This document shows positions 23,631 to 32,358 of a DNA stretch of 40,089 bases, in pieces; position 1 is the stretch's first letter; each line of letters opens with the position of its first letter. The DNA lies in NCBI GenBank assembly GCA_002478115.1, contig DLMH01000202.1:1-40089 (forward strand). The letters are read 5' to 3'. Under the pieces are notes generated by a model. It made no database searches. It had not been told where the DNA came from and saw only the letters and a list, made by a program, of their open reading frames with translations. The translations under genes were made by a program, and so were the position numbers. Source of the DNA: Candidatus Acidiferrum typicum (GTDB lineage Bacteria; Acidobacteriota; Terriglobia; Acidiferrales; UBA7541).

Positions 23631-25327
23631 AACGCGTGATCATTTTCGTTCTTATCGCGGCAGCGTGCCTTGGAGCGAGCTGGGGAGCTTACCAGGCGAC
23701 AACCTCTTTGCCGGAGCCGGCCCTGTCTCGCTATTTCCCTTCAGGCGCTTTGCTCTACCTCCAAGCGAAGGATTTCTCCTCGCTTCTATCGAATTGGGAC
23801 AACTCCGATGAAAATCGCCTCTGGCTGAAGAGCAACAACTATGAGGTGTTCTCCCGTTCGCGGCTATTCCTTCGACTGAAGGATGCCAACACAGAGTTCT
23901 CGAAAGCCGCAGGAGTCCCGACAGATGCGAATCTGCTGCGGCAAGTGGCAGGCAAACAGAGTGCGCTGGCCCTCTTCGACATCGGAAAACTTGAGTTCCT
24001 CTACATCACACGGCTGCCATCGGCAAGTTCCATGCGATCCACACTGTGGCAGACGCGCTCGAAGTTTGAAACGCGTAGCGCTGGAGGGGCCACATTTTTC
24101 TTGCGGCGCGATCCGGAATCGGAAAGAGAGGTCGCCTTCGCGGTCACTGGCGACTTCCTGCTCCTGGCCACGCGAGAAGACTTGCTGGCGGGTGCGCTCC
24201 AACTCATGGCGAGTGGCGACGCGCGTTCGATCGAAGCGGAACCCTGGTGGTCACAATCCGTTGCGGCCGCAGGACCGGAAAACGATTTGCGGATGGTGTT
24301 GAACCTGGAGAAGATCGTGCCAAGTCCGTATTTTCGCTCCTACTGGGTTCAGCAGAATATCACGGACATGAAGCAGTACTCTGCGGCGATTTCCGATCTG
24401 ACTCTCTCCGGAAAAGAATACCGGGAAGAGCGCGTTCTTTTGCGAAAAATAGCCGCGACCGAGGACACTTCCGGGGGAGCGGGGCCAATTGGCGTTGCGG
24501 ATATCGTGCGCCTCGTTCCCGCGCAAGCGAGCGTGTACGAAGCCAAGGCGAACCCGGCGCCGCTTGATTGCCTTGCGCTTCTTGAAACCAAAATTCTCGC
24601 TCCGCACCTGGGTCCCGGCGCCGTGGAAAAGCTCGCTCCGCAAGTGGAACTTACCAATGGCGAGACTGGTAGCAGCACGGACTTGGAGACCCGCATCGAT
24701 CAACCTCCGGTAAGGGCTTCCGTTGCGGACGATACCGTGGCGGCTCTTAAAGATCTGCTCACGAAGAATCCCGTCTCCGCAATGTTGCAGGTGGAATCCA
24801 CCGAGCAGGATAAGGACGGGGTCTTTGTCCGCATGCATTCTGCCGTGGCCTTGCTGGGCCAATCCGAGTGGAATGAATCTGCCGTGCGTTCCGCGCTCGT
24901 CGATTTTGTGCGTCCAAGTTTGACGACGGGAGATTTGGGAGTCGACTGGCAGAAAAACGGAGCGTACATCGAACTCAATGGACTATGGACACTGAGCGTG
25001 GCCGTGCGCGGAAAGTATTTGCTCATTTCCGATCATGCGGGATTGCTGACAGGCATGCTGGCTAATGCCAATCAAGAAACCACACTGAAGCCTGCGGTTT
25101 TTGCGGCGGGGTTCGACCATCAAGAAGAAAGAGACAATTTCGTGCGGCTGACCGGCCTGCTTGATAGGCCGGCGGGAGGCTCCGGGGCCGGCAGCACTCC
25201 AAATTTCTTCTCGGATAATATCGCCAGCCTGAGTTCCGCCCTGGCCGGCCTGTCCTCAGAAAAGATTGTTGTTCGCGATGCGGGTAACAGGGTAAGTCAG
25301 ACGGTTACTTACGAATGGGCCCGCTAA
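23627..25327 (+). CDS. Membrane-anchored protein of unknown function
   Basis: 566 aa, not firmly recognised. An N-terminal signal anchor (VIIFVLIAAACLGASWGAY) is followed by an extracytoplasmic region beginning LPEPALSRYFPSGALLYLQAKDFSSLL. That resembles the start of DUF3352-type proteins, in which strands with a 'P-x-x-AL-x-YL' pattern recur. Duplicated halves are suggested by VAGKQSALALFDIGKLEFLY near residue 105 and LTTGDLGVDWQKNGAYIELNG near 430. There are no catalytic motifs or repeated cysteines. It is coupled to the TPR gene (ATGA overlap at 23627) and overlaps the following transpeptidase-like gene by 13 bases, which supports a shared function in the envelope. The DUF assignment is a weak guess. 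Confidence 0.7.
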   Translation: MKRVIIFVLIAAACLGASWGAYQATTSLPEPALSRYFPSGALLYLQAKDFSSLLSNWDNSDENRLWLKSNNYEVFSRSRLFLRLKDANTEFSKAAGVPTDANLLRQVAGKQSALALFDIGKLEFLYITRLPSASSMRSTLWQTRSKFETRSAGGATFFLRRDPESEREVAFAVTGDFLLLATREDLLAGALQLMASGDARSIEAEPWWSQSVAAAGPENDLRMVLNLEKIVPSPYFRSYWVQQNITDMKQYSAAISDLTLSGKEYREERVLLRKIAATEDTSGGAGPIGVADIVRLVPAQASVYEAKANPAPLDCLALLETKILAPHLGPGAVEKLAPQVELTNGETGSSTDLETRIDQPPVRASVADDTVAALKDLLTKNPVSAMLQVESTEQDKDGVFVRMHSAVALLGQSEWNESAVRSALVDFVRPSLTTGDLGVDWQKNGAYIELNGLWTLSVAVRGKYLLISDHAGLLTGMLANANQETTLKPAVFAAGFDHQEERDNFVRLTGLLDRPAGGSGAGSTPNFFSDNIASLSSALAGLSSEKIVVRDAGNRVSQTVTYEWAR

Positions 25328-26178
25328 CCAGGCTCGGTATATCCGCGTTTTTGATTCTTGCACCTTTACCTTGTTTGCCCGGCCGCAATGCAGCTCAGTC
25401 CCCTTCGGCCAGTCCCCCGCGTACTCTTTTTTCGCAATCGGCCATGCAAGTATTGGAGCGCGAATTCTCAGCAGACAGTGTCTCCTACCTGTTGCTGGAC
25501 GCGAATTCAGGAGTGCTGCTCGCGAGCCACTGGGAGAATTCCGGCAAGCCCATTCCGCTCGGATCTCTGGTCAAACCGTTTACGGCTCTCGCGTATGCTG
25601 GCGCGCATGATTTTCGATATCCCATCTATGAGTGCAGAGGCCAGGCGAACGGTTGCTGGCAAGTGCGCCCTCACGGGAAGCTGGACATCGTCTCGGCGAT
25701 TTCCGTTTCGTGTAATTCTTATTTTCGCTCGCTGGCTGAAAGTGTCACTTCGGAGCAACTTCTTCCCGTCACCAGGACCTTTGATCTGGAATCCCCCGAA
25801 GCGAATTTCACGGGGCCGAACCTCATCGGTCTGGGCGAACGGTGGAAGATTTCGCCAGTACGCATGGCGCGCGCGTACCTCGAACTCTATCGCCGGCGCG
25901 ACCAGCCTGGTGTTCAGGAAATATTGGCCGGGATGCTGCAGTCGGCACAGCGCGGAACGGGAGCGGCCGTGGGCCATGCGCTGAAGCATTCCGAAGCTCT
26001 CGTCAAGACGGGGACCGCTCCGTGCACGCACGCACCCCACGCTCCCGGCGACGGATTTGTCGTGGCGCTGGCACCTGCGCAGGCGCCGGAGATTGTTCTG
26101 ATGGTCCGAGTGCACGGAGTCGCGGGAGCAAAGGCCGCGGAAACGGCCGGCCGCATGCTAAGCCGGATGGAGGAATAG
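25315..26178 (+). CDS. Minimal penicillin-binding transpeptidase-like protein
   Basis: 287 aa with an N-terminal hydrophobic segment (ISAFLILAPLPCL) for export. The serine-acyltransferase fold is indicated by all three active-site motifs in order and at normal spacing: S84-L-V-K87 (SxxK, nucleophile and base), S132-C-N134 (SxN) and K231-T-G-T234 (KTG). They follow a strand reading SVSYLLLDANSGVLLAS, the usual start of PBP transpeptidase domains. It lacks the dimerisation/pedestal domain of class B PBPs and the glycosyltransferase of class A, and is about the size of a class D beta-lactamase. Substrate could be peptidoglycan stem peptide (transpeptidase or carboxypeptidase) or beta-lactam. With a SpoIID-like gene four bases downstream, a peptidoglycan role is favoured. 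The ATG lies within the preceding gene. Confidence 0.8.
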   Translation: MGPLTRLGISAFLILAPLPCLPGRNAAQSPSASPPRTLFSQSAMQVLEREFSADSVSYLLLDANSGVLLASHWENSGKPIPLGSLVKPFTALAYAGAHDFRYPIYECRGQANGCWQVRPHGKLDIVSAISVSCNSYFRSLAESVTSEQLLPVTRTFDLESPEANFTGPNLIGLGERWKISPVRMARAYLELYRRRDQPGVQEILAGMLQSAQRGTGAAVGHALKHSEALVKTGTAPCTHAPHAPGDGFVVALAPAQAPEIVLMVRVHGVAGAKAAETAGRMLSRMEE

Positions 26179-26182
26179 CCGG

Positions 26183-27280
26183 GTGCGCTGCAAGTGGATG
26201 CCGCTCCTTCTAACTATTCTACCGAGCAGTTCGCTGGCGAACTCACAAAGCGTCCGAATCGGAGTTCTGGGAATTTTCCATCCTCATCAGCTCACTCTTA
26301 GCTCGAGCGACCGCGACGCAATCGTCGTGACAGCTTCCGGGCAGACTTTTTTTCTGCAACCTGGATCACCTACCGAAAGGCTTCAGATTCGCGCTTCAGG
26401 AGACATTTTGCTCCTGAGCCTCGCCGGTAAGGAGATTCGCACAAGGGAGCTTCACGCGGCCGGGCGCAATCAGGACGCGGCTAATTTCGTGCTTGGCGTG
26501 CCCGGCAAGTTGGAAAGAAAGTACCGAGGCACGCTCGATGTCAAAATAGTGGATGGCGTGCTCCTGCCTGTCATCACGATGGATCTGGAATCGGCAGTGG
26601 CTTCCGTGGTCCAGGCTGAATCCTTAGCCGGCACCCCCCTCGAGGCACTGAAAGCACAAGCGGTGGTCACGCGTTCCTATTTTGTGGCTGGAGCAGGGCG
26701 TCACGCGGAGTTTGATTTCTGCGATCTCACGCATTGCCAGTTTTTGCGGGAAGCACCGCGACCCGGGAGCCCTGCCGCACGCGCTGCGGAAGCGACGCGA
26801 GACTTGATCATTACCTTTGACGATAAGCCCGTGGCCGCAATGTTCACGCGCAGTTGCGGTGGCCACACTCTCACGCCCGCCGATATTGGCATCCCTTCTG
26901 GCGGGTATCCGTACTTTTCCGTCGTCCGCGATTTTTGCTACAAAAATACCGTGCGCTGGAGCCGGCGCCTGACCGCGAAGGATGCCGCCGTTCTCTCCGA
27001 TCATCGTGAAGCCGGACGATTGGCTGTGGATAGGCGACTGGGATGGAACGCGGTGCCAAGCAACAATTTCAAGGAGCAGAAAAGTGGGACCGAATTCATT
27101 TTGGAGGGAGTTGGCCAGGGGCATGGTGTCGGGTTGTGCCAGCGTGGGGCCAGGGCCATGGCGGAGGAAGGCGCCGGCTTCCACGAAATCATCAACAACT
27201 ATTTTCCAAACACGAGTCTTGGCCATGTTGTGCCGCATCCGCCACCAGAAAGCCGGATGGAACGTCAGCTTCATCCATGA
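26183..27280 (+). CDS. SpoIID/LytB-type peptidoglycan protein
   Basis: 365 aa, GTG start with GGAGG about ten bases upstream. Family landmarks are present: VVQAESLAGTPLEALKAQAVVTRSYF (residues ~142-167, with E146 at the position of the catalytic glutamate in B. subtilis SpoIID), SCGGHT (224-229), and the C-terminal GVGQGHGVGLCQRGARAMA (309-326) followed by the YFPNT ending. SpoIID is a lytic transglycosylase that cleaves denuded glycan strands during engulfment; LytB relatives enhance amidases. An N-terminal hydrophobic stretch (MPLLLTILPSSSLA) would direct export. Four cysteines (C180, C185, C252 and one in the GHG motif) could form disulfides. It is the last gene of the operon. In a non-sporulating bacterium the role is probably glycan-strand remodelling, together with the adjacent transpeptidase-like protein. 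Confidence 0.85.
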   Translation: MRCKWMPLLLTILPSSSLANSQSVRIGVLGIFHPHQLTLSSSDRDAIVVTASGQTFFLQPGSPTERLQIRASGDILLLSLAGKEIRTRELHAAGRNQDAANFVLGVPGKLERKYRGTLDVKIVDGVLLPVITMDLESAVASVVQAESLAGTPLEALKAQAVVTRSYFVAGAGRHAEFDFCDLTHCQFLREAPRPGSPAARAAEATRDLIITFDDKPVAAMFTRSCGGHTLTPADIGIPSGGYPYFSVVRDFCYKNTVRWSRRLTAKDAAVLSDHREAGRLAVDRRLGWNAVPSNNFKEQKSGTEFILEGVGQGHGVGLCQRGARAMAEEGAGFHEIINNYFPNTSLGHVVPHPPPESRMERQLHP

Positions 27281-27466
27281 GGTATCGGCAGCTTCGCTTG
27301 GGGTTATCGGAATTACGCCTGACGCTGATTCCAGGGAAACCACCACTGCGCCTGTCGCGCAGCGCTCAACGGTTAAGTACTTGATTAACTCCTGGGGGAA
27401 GAAAGAGTTGGCGGGGCATCCCTTGACCAAAAACACGCCTCCTACTACTCTGAATTGGTGGGTATA

Positions 27467-27832
27467 ATGACCGCTGGACGGAAAGCACCTGAGCCGCGAG
27501 TCCGTTTGACTCGTTTGCACGTAGGAGTGTGCCTGCTGCTCGCTGGGCTGCTTCTTTACAATCCGTTTCTGTCACTCATTCATTCCTCAACCGGGCTATC
27601 GGTGCACCACCTGTCGCGGAACCGCGCCACGGTTGGTTCAGCCGAGTTGCAGCATTTCTCGCCGGTCTCAAGAGATGTGGCTGCGGACGTCCTGCTGGTA
27701 GAACGTACCGGTGAGATCATAGCGACCTCAGGCGGCCAGGAGTTTCAACTGGCACCCGATCTCACGCGGGATCGCGTTATCACCCCCGATCATTCCTCGA
27801 ATTTGTGGTTCCGTCCACCGCCCTCGGCGTAG
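27467..27832 (+). CDS. Small single-span membrane protein
   Basis: 121 aa from ATG 27467; a GTG four codons upstream is an alternative. One hydrophobic helix (HVGVCLLLAGLLLYNPFLSLI, residues ~18-38) is preceded by a basic N-terminus. The rest is a polar segment of ~80 residues without motifs I know (AADVLLVERTGEIIATSGG looks beta-rich), predicted to face the periplasm. It lies between the envelope operon and the RND operon. There are 186 bp before it and 138 bp after it, so its transcription unit is unclear. A TATAAT at 27463-27468 overlaps the start codon but has no -35 partner. Function unknown. Confidence 0.5.
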   Translation: MTAGRKAPEPRVRLTRLHVGVCLLLAGLLLYNPFLSLIHSSTGLSVHHLSRNRATVGSAELQHFSPVSRDVAADVLLVERTGEIIATSGGQEFQLAPDLTRDRVITPDHSSNLWFRPPPSA

Positions 27833-27970
27833 TTGCTCTCGTTTTATTCCCGACAAATCAAAGGCCAAGTAAGTTGCTCGAAGTGTGTTAAAGCTTGGAC
27901 GGATCTCAATTCTTCCGGATGCAGGAGAACCGGACGGAAAGATGCCTCCGCCGAAAATCAAGGAACACGC

Positions 27971-29224
27971 ATGACACGAAAAACGAAGATCGTTTTGGGA
28001 TTTGTTGCCGCGCTAGTTGCACTCGTGGCGGGCTGGCGATGGCTGGGTCATTCCCGGACGGAGGCAAGTGATCCGAAATCAACATCGGGTGAGTCCGGCG
28101 AAGTGATCGCAGCGGTCGCGCCGGTGCAGCGCGGCACGATTGAAAACACCCTCACGATTGCGGGTGCGTTCAAGCCGTTTCAAGAAGTAGACATTCATGC
28201 CAAGGTGGCGGGCTACATCCGCACAATTTACGTCGATGTGGGCGACCACGTAAAAGCAGCACAAACGCTGGCAGTTCTGGAAGTGCCTGAACTCGCCGCA
28301 GAATTGGCTGGCGCCACTGCCGCGGTCCGGCGATCCGAACAGGAAATCCACGGAGCACAGGGAGACGTCGAACGCGCAAAGTCGACCCACGCCGCGGCTC
28401 ACGCCATGTTCGACCGCTTGAGCCAGGCAGCACAACAAAGAGCGGGGCTGGTAGCACAGCAGGAAGTAGACGATGCACAAGCTAAAGACCTGGAAGCGGA
28501 AGCGGGAGTATCCAGTGCACAGGCCGCGTTGAGTGCAGCCGAGCAAGCATTAGAAATCGCGGAAGCGAATCAGAAGCAATTCAGCGCCCTGTCCAGTTAC
28601 ACGCGCATCGTCGCGCCCTTCGATGGCGTAATCACTGTCCGGTACGCGGATACGGGCGCGCTAATCGCTGCGGGGACGTCCTCGAGCTCCCAGGCGATGC
28701 CCGTGGTACGACTGGCGGAAGAATCGAAACTCCGTCTTGTGCTTCCGGTTCCCGAATCCATCGCCGCGCAAATCCACCTTGGCGATCCGGTGAAGGTGCA
28801 TGTGCAGGCGCTGAATGAGGACATTGTTGGGAAAGTGTCGCGGTTTGCCAGCGCACTGGATAGTGAGACGCGGACGATGGAGACGGAGATCGATTTCGTA
28901 AACCGCGATGGGAAGCTTTATCCGGGGATGTATGCGGAAACCGTGTTGCAACTGGCGGAACGCATGAATGTCCTGGTAGTTCCGATGGAAGCGGTAACTC
29001 AGAGCGAGGGCGATGCGACGGTACTAGCGGTGAATGCGCAAAACACCGTGCAGCAACGTCACGTCAAGCTTGGACTGCAGGGGAAAACGCGCGTCGAAGT
29101 ACTTTCGGGATTGGCTGAAAACGAGCGCGTCATCATCGGTAACCGGAGCCAGTTCCGTGACGGCCAAAGGGTGTTCCCCAAGGAAGTAAAACTCCCCGGT
29201 TTTGAAAAGGGAGGGGCGAGCTGA
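27971..29224 (+). CDS. RND efflux periplasmic adaptor (MFP) subunit
   Basis: 417 aa. Start at 27971 (AAGGA eight bases upstream); the open frame extends to 27833 but that part is unlike any adaptor. A signal anchor (IVLGFVAALVALVAGW) is followed by the usual MFP order: first lipoyl/barrel half (VDIHAKVAGYIRTIYVDVGDHVKAAQTLAVLEVPEL), alpha-hairpin (residues ~110-200, Ala/Gln/Glu-rich heptads), second lipoyl half (TRIVAPFDGVITVRYADTGALI), beta-barrel (LRLVLPVPESIAAQIHLGDPVKV) and membrane-proximal domain. It bridges the inner-membrane pump and the outer-membrane channel. Its stop overlaps the ATG of the permease gene. No linked regulator gene is found, so substrate and control cannot be inferred. 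Confidence 0.9.
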   Translation: MTRKTKIVLGFVAALVALVAGWRWLGHSRTEASDPKSTSGESGEVIAAVAPVQRGTIENTLTIAGAFKPFQEVDIHAKVAGYIRTIYVDVGDHVKAAQTLAVLEVPELAAELAGATAAVRRSEQEIHGAQGDVERAKSTHAAAHAMFDRLSQAAQQRAGLVAQQEVDDAQAKDLEAEAGVSSAQAALSAAEQALEIAEANQKQFSALSSYTRIVAPFDGVITVRYADTGALIAAGTSSSSQAMPVVRLAEESKLRLVLPVPESIAAQIHLGDPVKVHVQALNEDIVGKVSRFASALDSETRTMETEIDFVNRDGKLYPGMYAETVLQLAERMNVLVVPMEAVTQSEGDATVLAVNAQNTVQQRHVKLGLQGKTRVEVLSGLAENERVIIGNRSQFRDGQRVFPKEVKLPGFEKGGAS

Positions 29225-32200
29225 TGGCCGGCTTTTCCATTCGCAATCCTTATTTCATCATCGTCTGCTGCCTGATGATCACGATTGTCGGCACGGTGAC
29301 GCTTGTACGCATGCCGGTGGACTTGTTCCCCCCGATCAACATCCCCGTCGTCGTGGTAGCTACATTTTATTCCGGCATGCCTCCGCAGCAGATCGAAGCG
29401 AGCATCACCAACCCGTTTGAACGGTTCTTCACCTTGGCGAGCGGCGTGGACCACATCGAATCACGCTCCCTGCCGGGCGTGAGCCTCGTCAAAATTTACT
29501 TTCAACCCGGAACGAACGCGGATTCGGACGTCAGCATCATTGCCAACCTGGCGATGGCCCAATTACGGCGCTTGCCACAAGGAACGCTGCCGCCGGTCGT
29601 GCTGAAGTTCGATGCATCGAGCTTGCCGGTGTGCCTGGTCACTCTCAAAGGCCAGGGGCTGGACGAGACGGAGCTGCATGACCTCGGGCAGTATAACGTG
29701 AGAAACCAGATTGCCAACGTGCCCGGGGCATCGGTGCCGCAGCCATTCGGCGGGAAGTACCGCCAGATCATGGTTTATGTTGACCCTTTGAAATTACAGG
29801 CGCACCAATTGAGTCCGATGGACGTGGTCCGGCAGATCAACGAGAGCGACCTGATCTTGCCGGCAGGCGACGTCAAAATTGGGCCCTTCGATTACAACCT
29901 CTATTCAAACGCGCAGGCGCCTGATGCCGACGCGATCACCACCATGCCGCTCAAAACCATTGGCCAGTCCTCCGTGATGGTCGCCGACGTGGGGAAAGCG
30001 GTGGACGCCCAGGCGATCCAAACCAACATCGTGCGGGTGGATGGCCAGCCGTCTGTCTATTTGCCCATCCTCAAGCAGGGTGGGGACACAAACACCATCG
30101 CGGTCGTTAACGGAATTCGCGATGCCTTGAAACAACTGGTGGATGTTCCGAAGCAGTTGGTCACCCGGGTCGTTTTCGATCAATCTATCTTTGTCAAAAC
30201 GGCCATCAAAAATCTAATCAGTGAAGGCTCCATCGGCCTCGTGCTTACCGGCGTGATGGTTCTGTTGTTTCTCGGGAGCATGCGGGCCACCGCAGCCGTA
30301 TTTCTCTCCATCCCGCTTTCGGCGCTGGCGGCGTTTCTGGCCATCAACGCCGGTGGCGGCACCGTGAACACCATGGTGTTAGGAGGGCTTGCGCTGGTGT
30401 TCTCGCGATTGATCGACAATTCCGTGATCGTTCTGGAGAACATTTTCCGGCACCTCGAAATGGGGGAATCGCCGGAAGTGGCCGCTGAAAAGGGCGGCAA
30501 CGAAGTAGCGCTGGCTGTGTTGGCTGCGACCCTGGCCACGGCCATCGTGTTCTTTCCCGTAGTCTTCCTCTATGGCGTCAGCCGCTTCCTCTTTATTGCC
30601 CTGGCTTCTTCCGTGGTTTTCGCCCTGTTTGCTTCGTACATGGTGGCGATGACCGTGGTGCCGTTGTACTGCGCCAAGCTCATGCACAAGCATGAAGCAG
30701 ATGAAGAACTCGAAGGCGACACCCGATCCATACTCGGGAGGATAGTGAGGCGCTTTGACCGTGTATTTGAAAGGATGCTGGTGGGCTACGACAAGAGTCT
30801 GGCGAAAACTCTTTTGCGGCCTGTCGCTGCCGTGGCAGGTCTTGTCGGGGTTTCACTCCTTTGCCTTTCGCTCTACCCGTTGCTGGGCGTTTCCTTCTTC
30901 CCGAGAACGGACGCGGGACAATTTGTCATCAACCTGAAAGCTCCCTCCGGCACTCGCGTCGAGTTGACGGAAGAATACGTGAAGCAAGTCGAGCAGATCA
31001 TTCGCGAAGTCATCCCGAAGAATGAACTGCAAATGATCGTCTCGAACATCGGTATCACTCCCGACTTCTCGGTCATCTACACGTCGAACTCGGCGCCGCA
31101 TACGGCCTTTGTTCAGGCGAGCCTGAGGGAGGGGCACAAGGTCGGAAGCTACGAATACATGAGGAGGGTTCGAGGGCAAATTCAGAAACAACTCCCGCAA
31201 CTCACCGTGTATTTTCAGTCGGGTGGGCTAGTCGACGCGGTGCTGAATCTGGGATTGCCCGCGCCAATCGACATCCAGGTCAGCGGAAGCGATATGGACG
31301 CGGCACATGCGGTAGCGTCCAGAATCGCCTCACTGACGAAGCAGCTTTCGGGCGTCAGTGATGTGTTGATACCGCAAGACGTGGATTATCCAGCGCTGCA
31401 ATTGAACGTGGATCGCGAAAAGGCCGCGCAACTCGGCCTTTCGCAACGGGAAGTGGTCGACAACGTGATCACCGCGCTGACCTCGAACGCCATGATTGCG
31501 CCGAACTACTGGGTGGACCCCAAGAGCGGCAACCCGTACTTGCTGACCGTGCAATATCCGGAAGAGACCGTGAAAACGATGGCGGATCTCCGGCAGATTC
31601 CTCTGCGCGGCCCGAAGATCCAACAACCGACTTTCCTGGATTCAGTTGTAACCATGATTCACATCTCCGCTCCAACGGAGGTGGATCACTACCAATTGGC
31701 GCGGGTGATGGATGTGTACGTGGCGCCGAAAAAAGAAGATCTTGGAACGATCACTGGTCAGATCGAGGAAATTATACGCAAGACGCAACTTCCCGAGGGC
31801 GTGCGCGTGACACTCCGCGGATCGGTGCAGGGCATGCGCGCGTCCTTCCGGAGTTTTGGCATCGGGCTGATTTTGTCGGTCGTGCTGGTGTACCTGATTC
31901 TGGTAGCGCAATTCGCTTCCTGGACAGATCCATTCATCATTTTGCTGGCAGTGCCGCCCGGACTTGCCGGAGTGCTGCTGTTCCTGCTGGTGACGAATAC
32001 CACGCTCAACGTGATGTCGCTCATGGGCCTGGTCATGATGGTCGGAATCGTGGTGTCGAACAGTATTTTGATTGTGGAGTTTGCGCGTCACCTGCAAAAG
32101 GAAGGGAAACCCGTGAAGGAAGCAGCGGCGATCGCTTCGCGTCAAAGGTTGCGCCCTGTATTGATGACTTCGCTGGCCACATTGCTGGGGCTGATCCCCC

Positions 32201-32358
32201 TGGCGCTGGGAATCGAAGCGGGCAGCGAAGCCTACGCGCCACTGGCGAGAGCCATTATCGGCGGACTGCTGATGTCCGTGGTGGTGACCGTTTACCTTGT
32301 GCCTGCGGCATATCTGTTGGTGCATCGTAAGGAAGAAGTGGCGGAGGTGCGGGCTTGA
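29224..32358 (+). CDS. RND efflux permease (AcrB-like)
   Basis: 1044 aa, full length for the hydrophobe/amphiphile RND family, with two repeats of TM1 + porter loop + TM2-6 clearly seen. TM4 reads RLIDNSVIVLENI: of the AcrB proton-relay pair D407/D408 the first aspartate is kept (D398) and the second is asparagine (N399). TM10 reads GIVVSNSILIVEF, with S945 where AcrB has K940. The RPVLMTSLATLLGLIPLA helix retains the arginine and threonine of TM11. A single TM4 aspartate without the lysine partner occurs in other RND subgroups, so the pump is likely active but couples protons differently. Substrate unknown. Adjacent to its adaptor (ATGA overlap) and to the TolC-like gene (TTGA overlap). Confidence 0.92.
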   Translation: MAGFSIRNPYFIIVCCLMITIVGTVTLVRMPVDLFPPINIPVVVVATFYSGMPPQQIEASITNPFERFFTLASGVDHIESRSLPGVSLVKIYFQPGTNADSDVSIIANLAMAQLRRLPQGTLPPVVLKFDASSLPVCLVTLKGQGLDETELHDLGQYNVRNQIANVPGASVPQPFGGKYRQIMVYVDPLKLQAHQLSPMDVVRQINESDLILPAGDVKIGPFDYNLYSNAQAPDADAITTMPLKTIGQSSVMVADVGKAVDAQAIQTNIVRVDGQPSVYLPILKQGGDTNTIAVVNGIRDALKQLVDVPKQLVTRVVFDQSIFVKTAIKNLISEGSIGLVLTGVMVLLFLGSMRATAAVFLSIPLSALAAFLAINAGGGTVNTMVLGGLALVFSRLIDNSVIVLENIFRHLEMGESPEVAAEKGGNEVALAVLAATLATAIVFFPVVFLYGVSRFLFIALASSVVFALFASYMVAMTVVPLYCAKLMHKHEADEELEGDTRSILGRIVRRFDRVFERMLVGYDKSLAKTLLRPVAAVAGLVGVSLLCLSLYPLLGVSFFPRTDAGQFVINLKAPSGTRVELTEEYVKQVEQIIREVIPKNELQMIVSNIGITPDFSVIYTSNSAPHTAFVQASLREGHKVGSYEYMRRVRGQIQKQLPQLTVYFQSGGLVDAVLNLGLPAPIDIQVSGSDMDAAHAVASRIASLTKQLSGVSDVLIPQDVDYPALQLNVDREKAAQLGLSQREVVDNVITALTSNAMIAPNYWVDPKSGNPYLLTVQYPEETVKTMADLRQIPLRGPKIQQPTFLDSVVTMIHISAPTEVDHYQLARVMDVYVAPKKEDLGTITGQIEEIIRKTQLPEGVRVTLRGSVQGMRASFRSFGIGLILSVVLVYLILVAQFASWTDPFIILLAVPPGLAGVLLFLLVTNTTLNVMSLMGLVMMVGIVVSNSILIVEFARHLQKEGKPVKEAAAIASRQRLRPVLMTSLATLLGLIPLALGIEAGSEAYAPLARAIIGGLLMSVVVTVYLVPAAYLLVHRKEEVAEVRA

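Noticed and set aside
27463..27468. TATAAT as a promoter -10 element
   Set aside because: No -35 element lies at 16-18 bp; the nearest TTGACC (27423) is 34 bp away, and the TATAAT overlaps the start codon.
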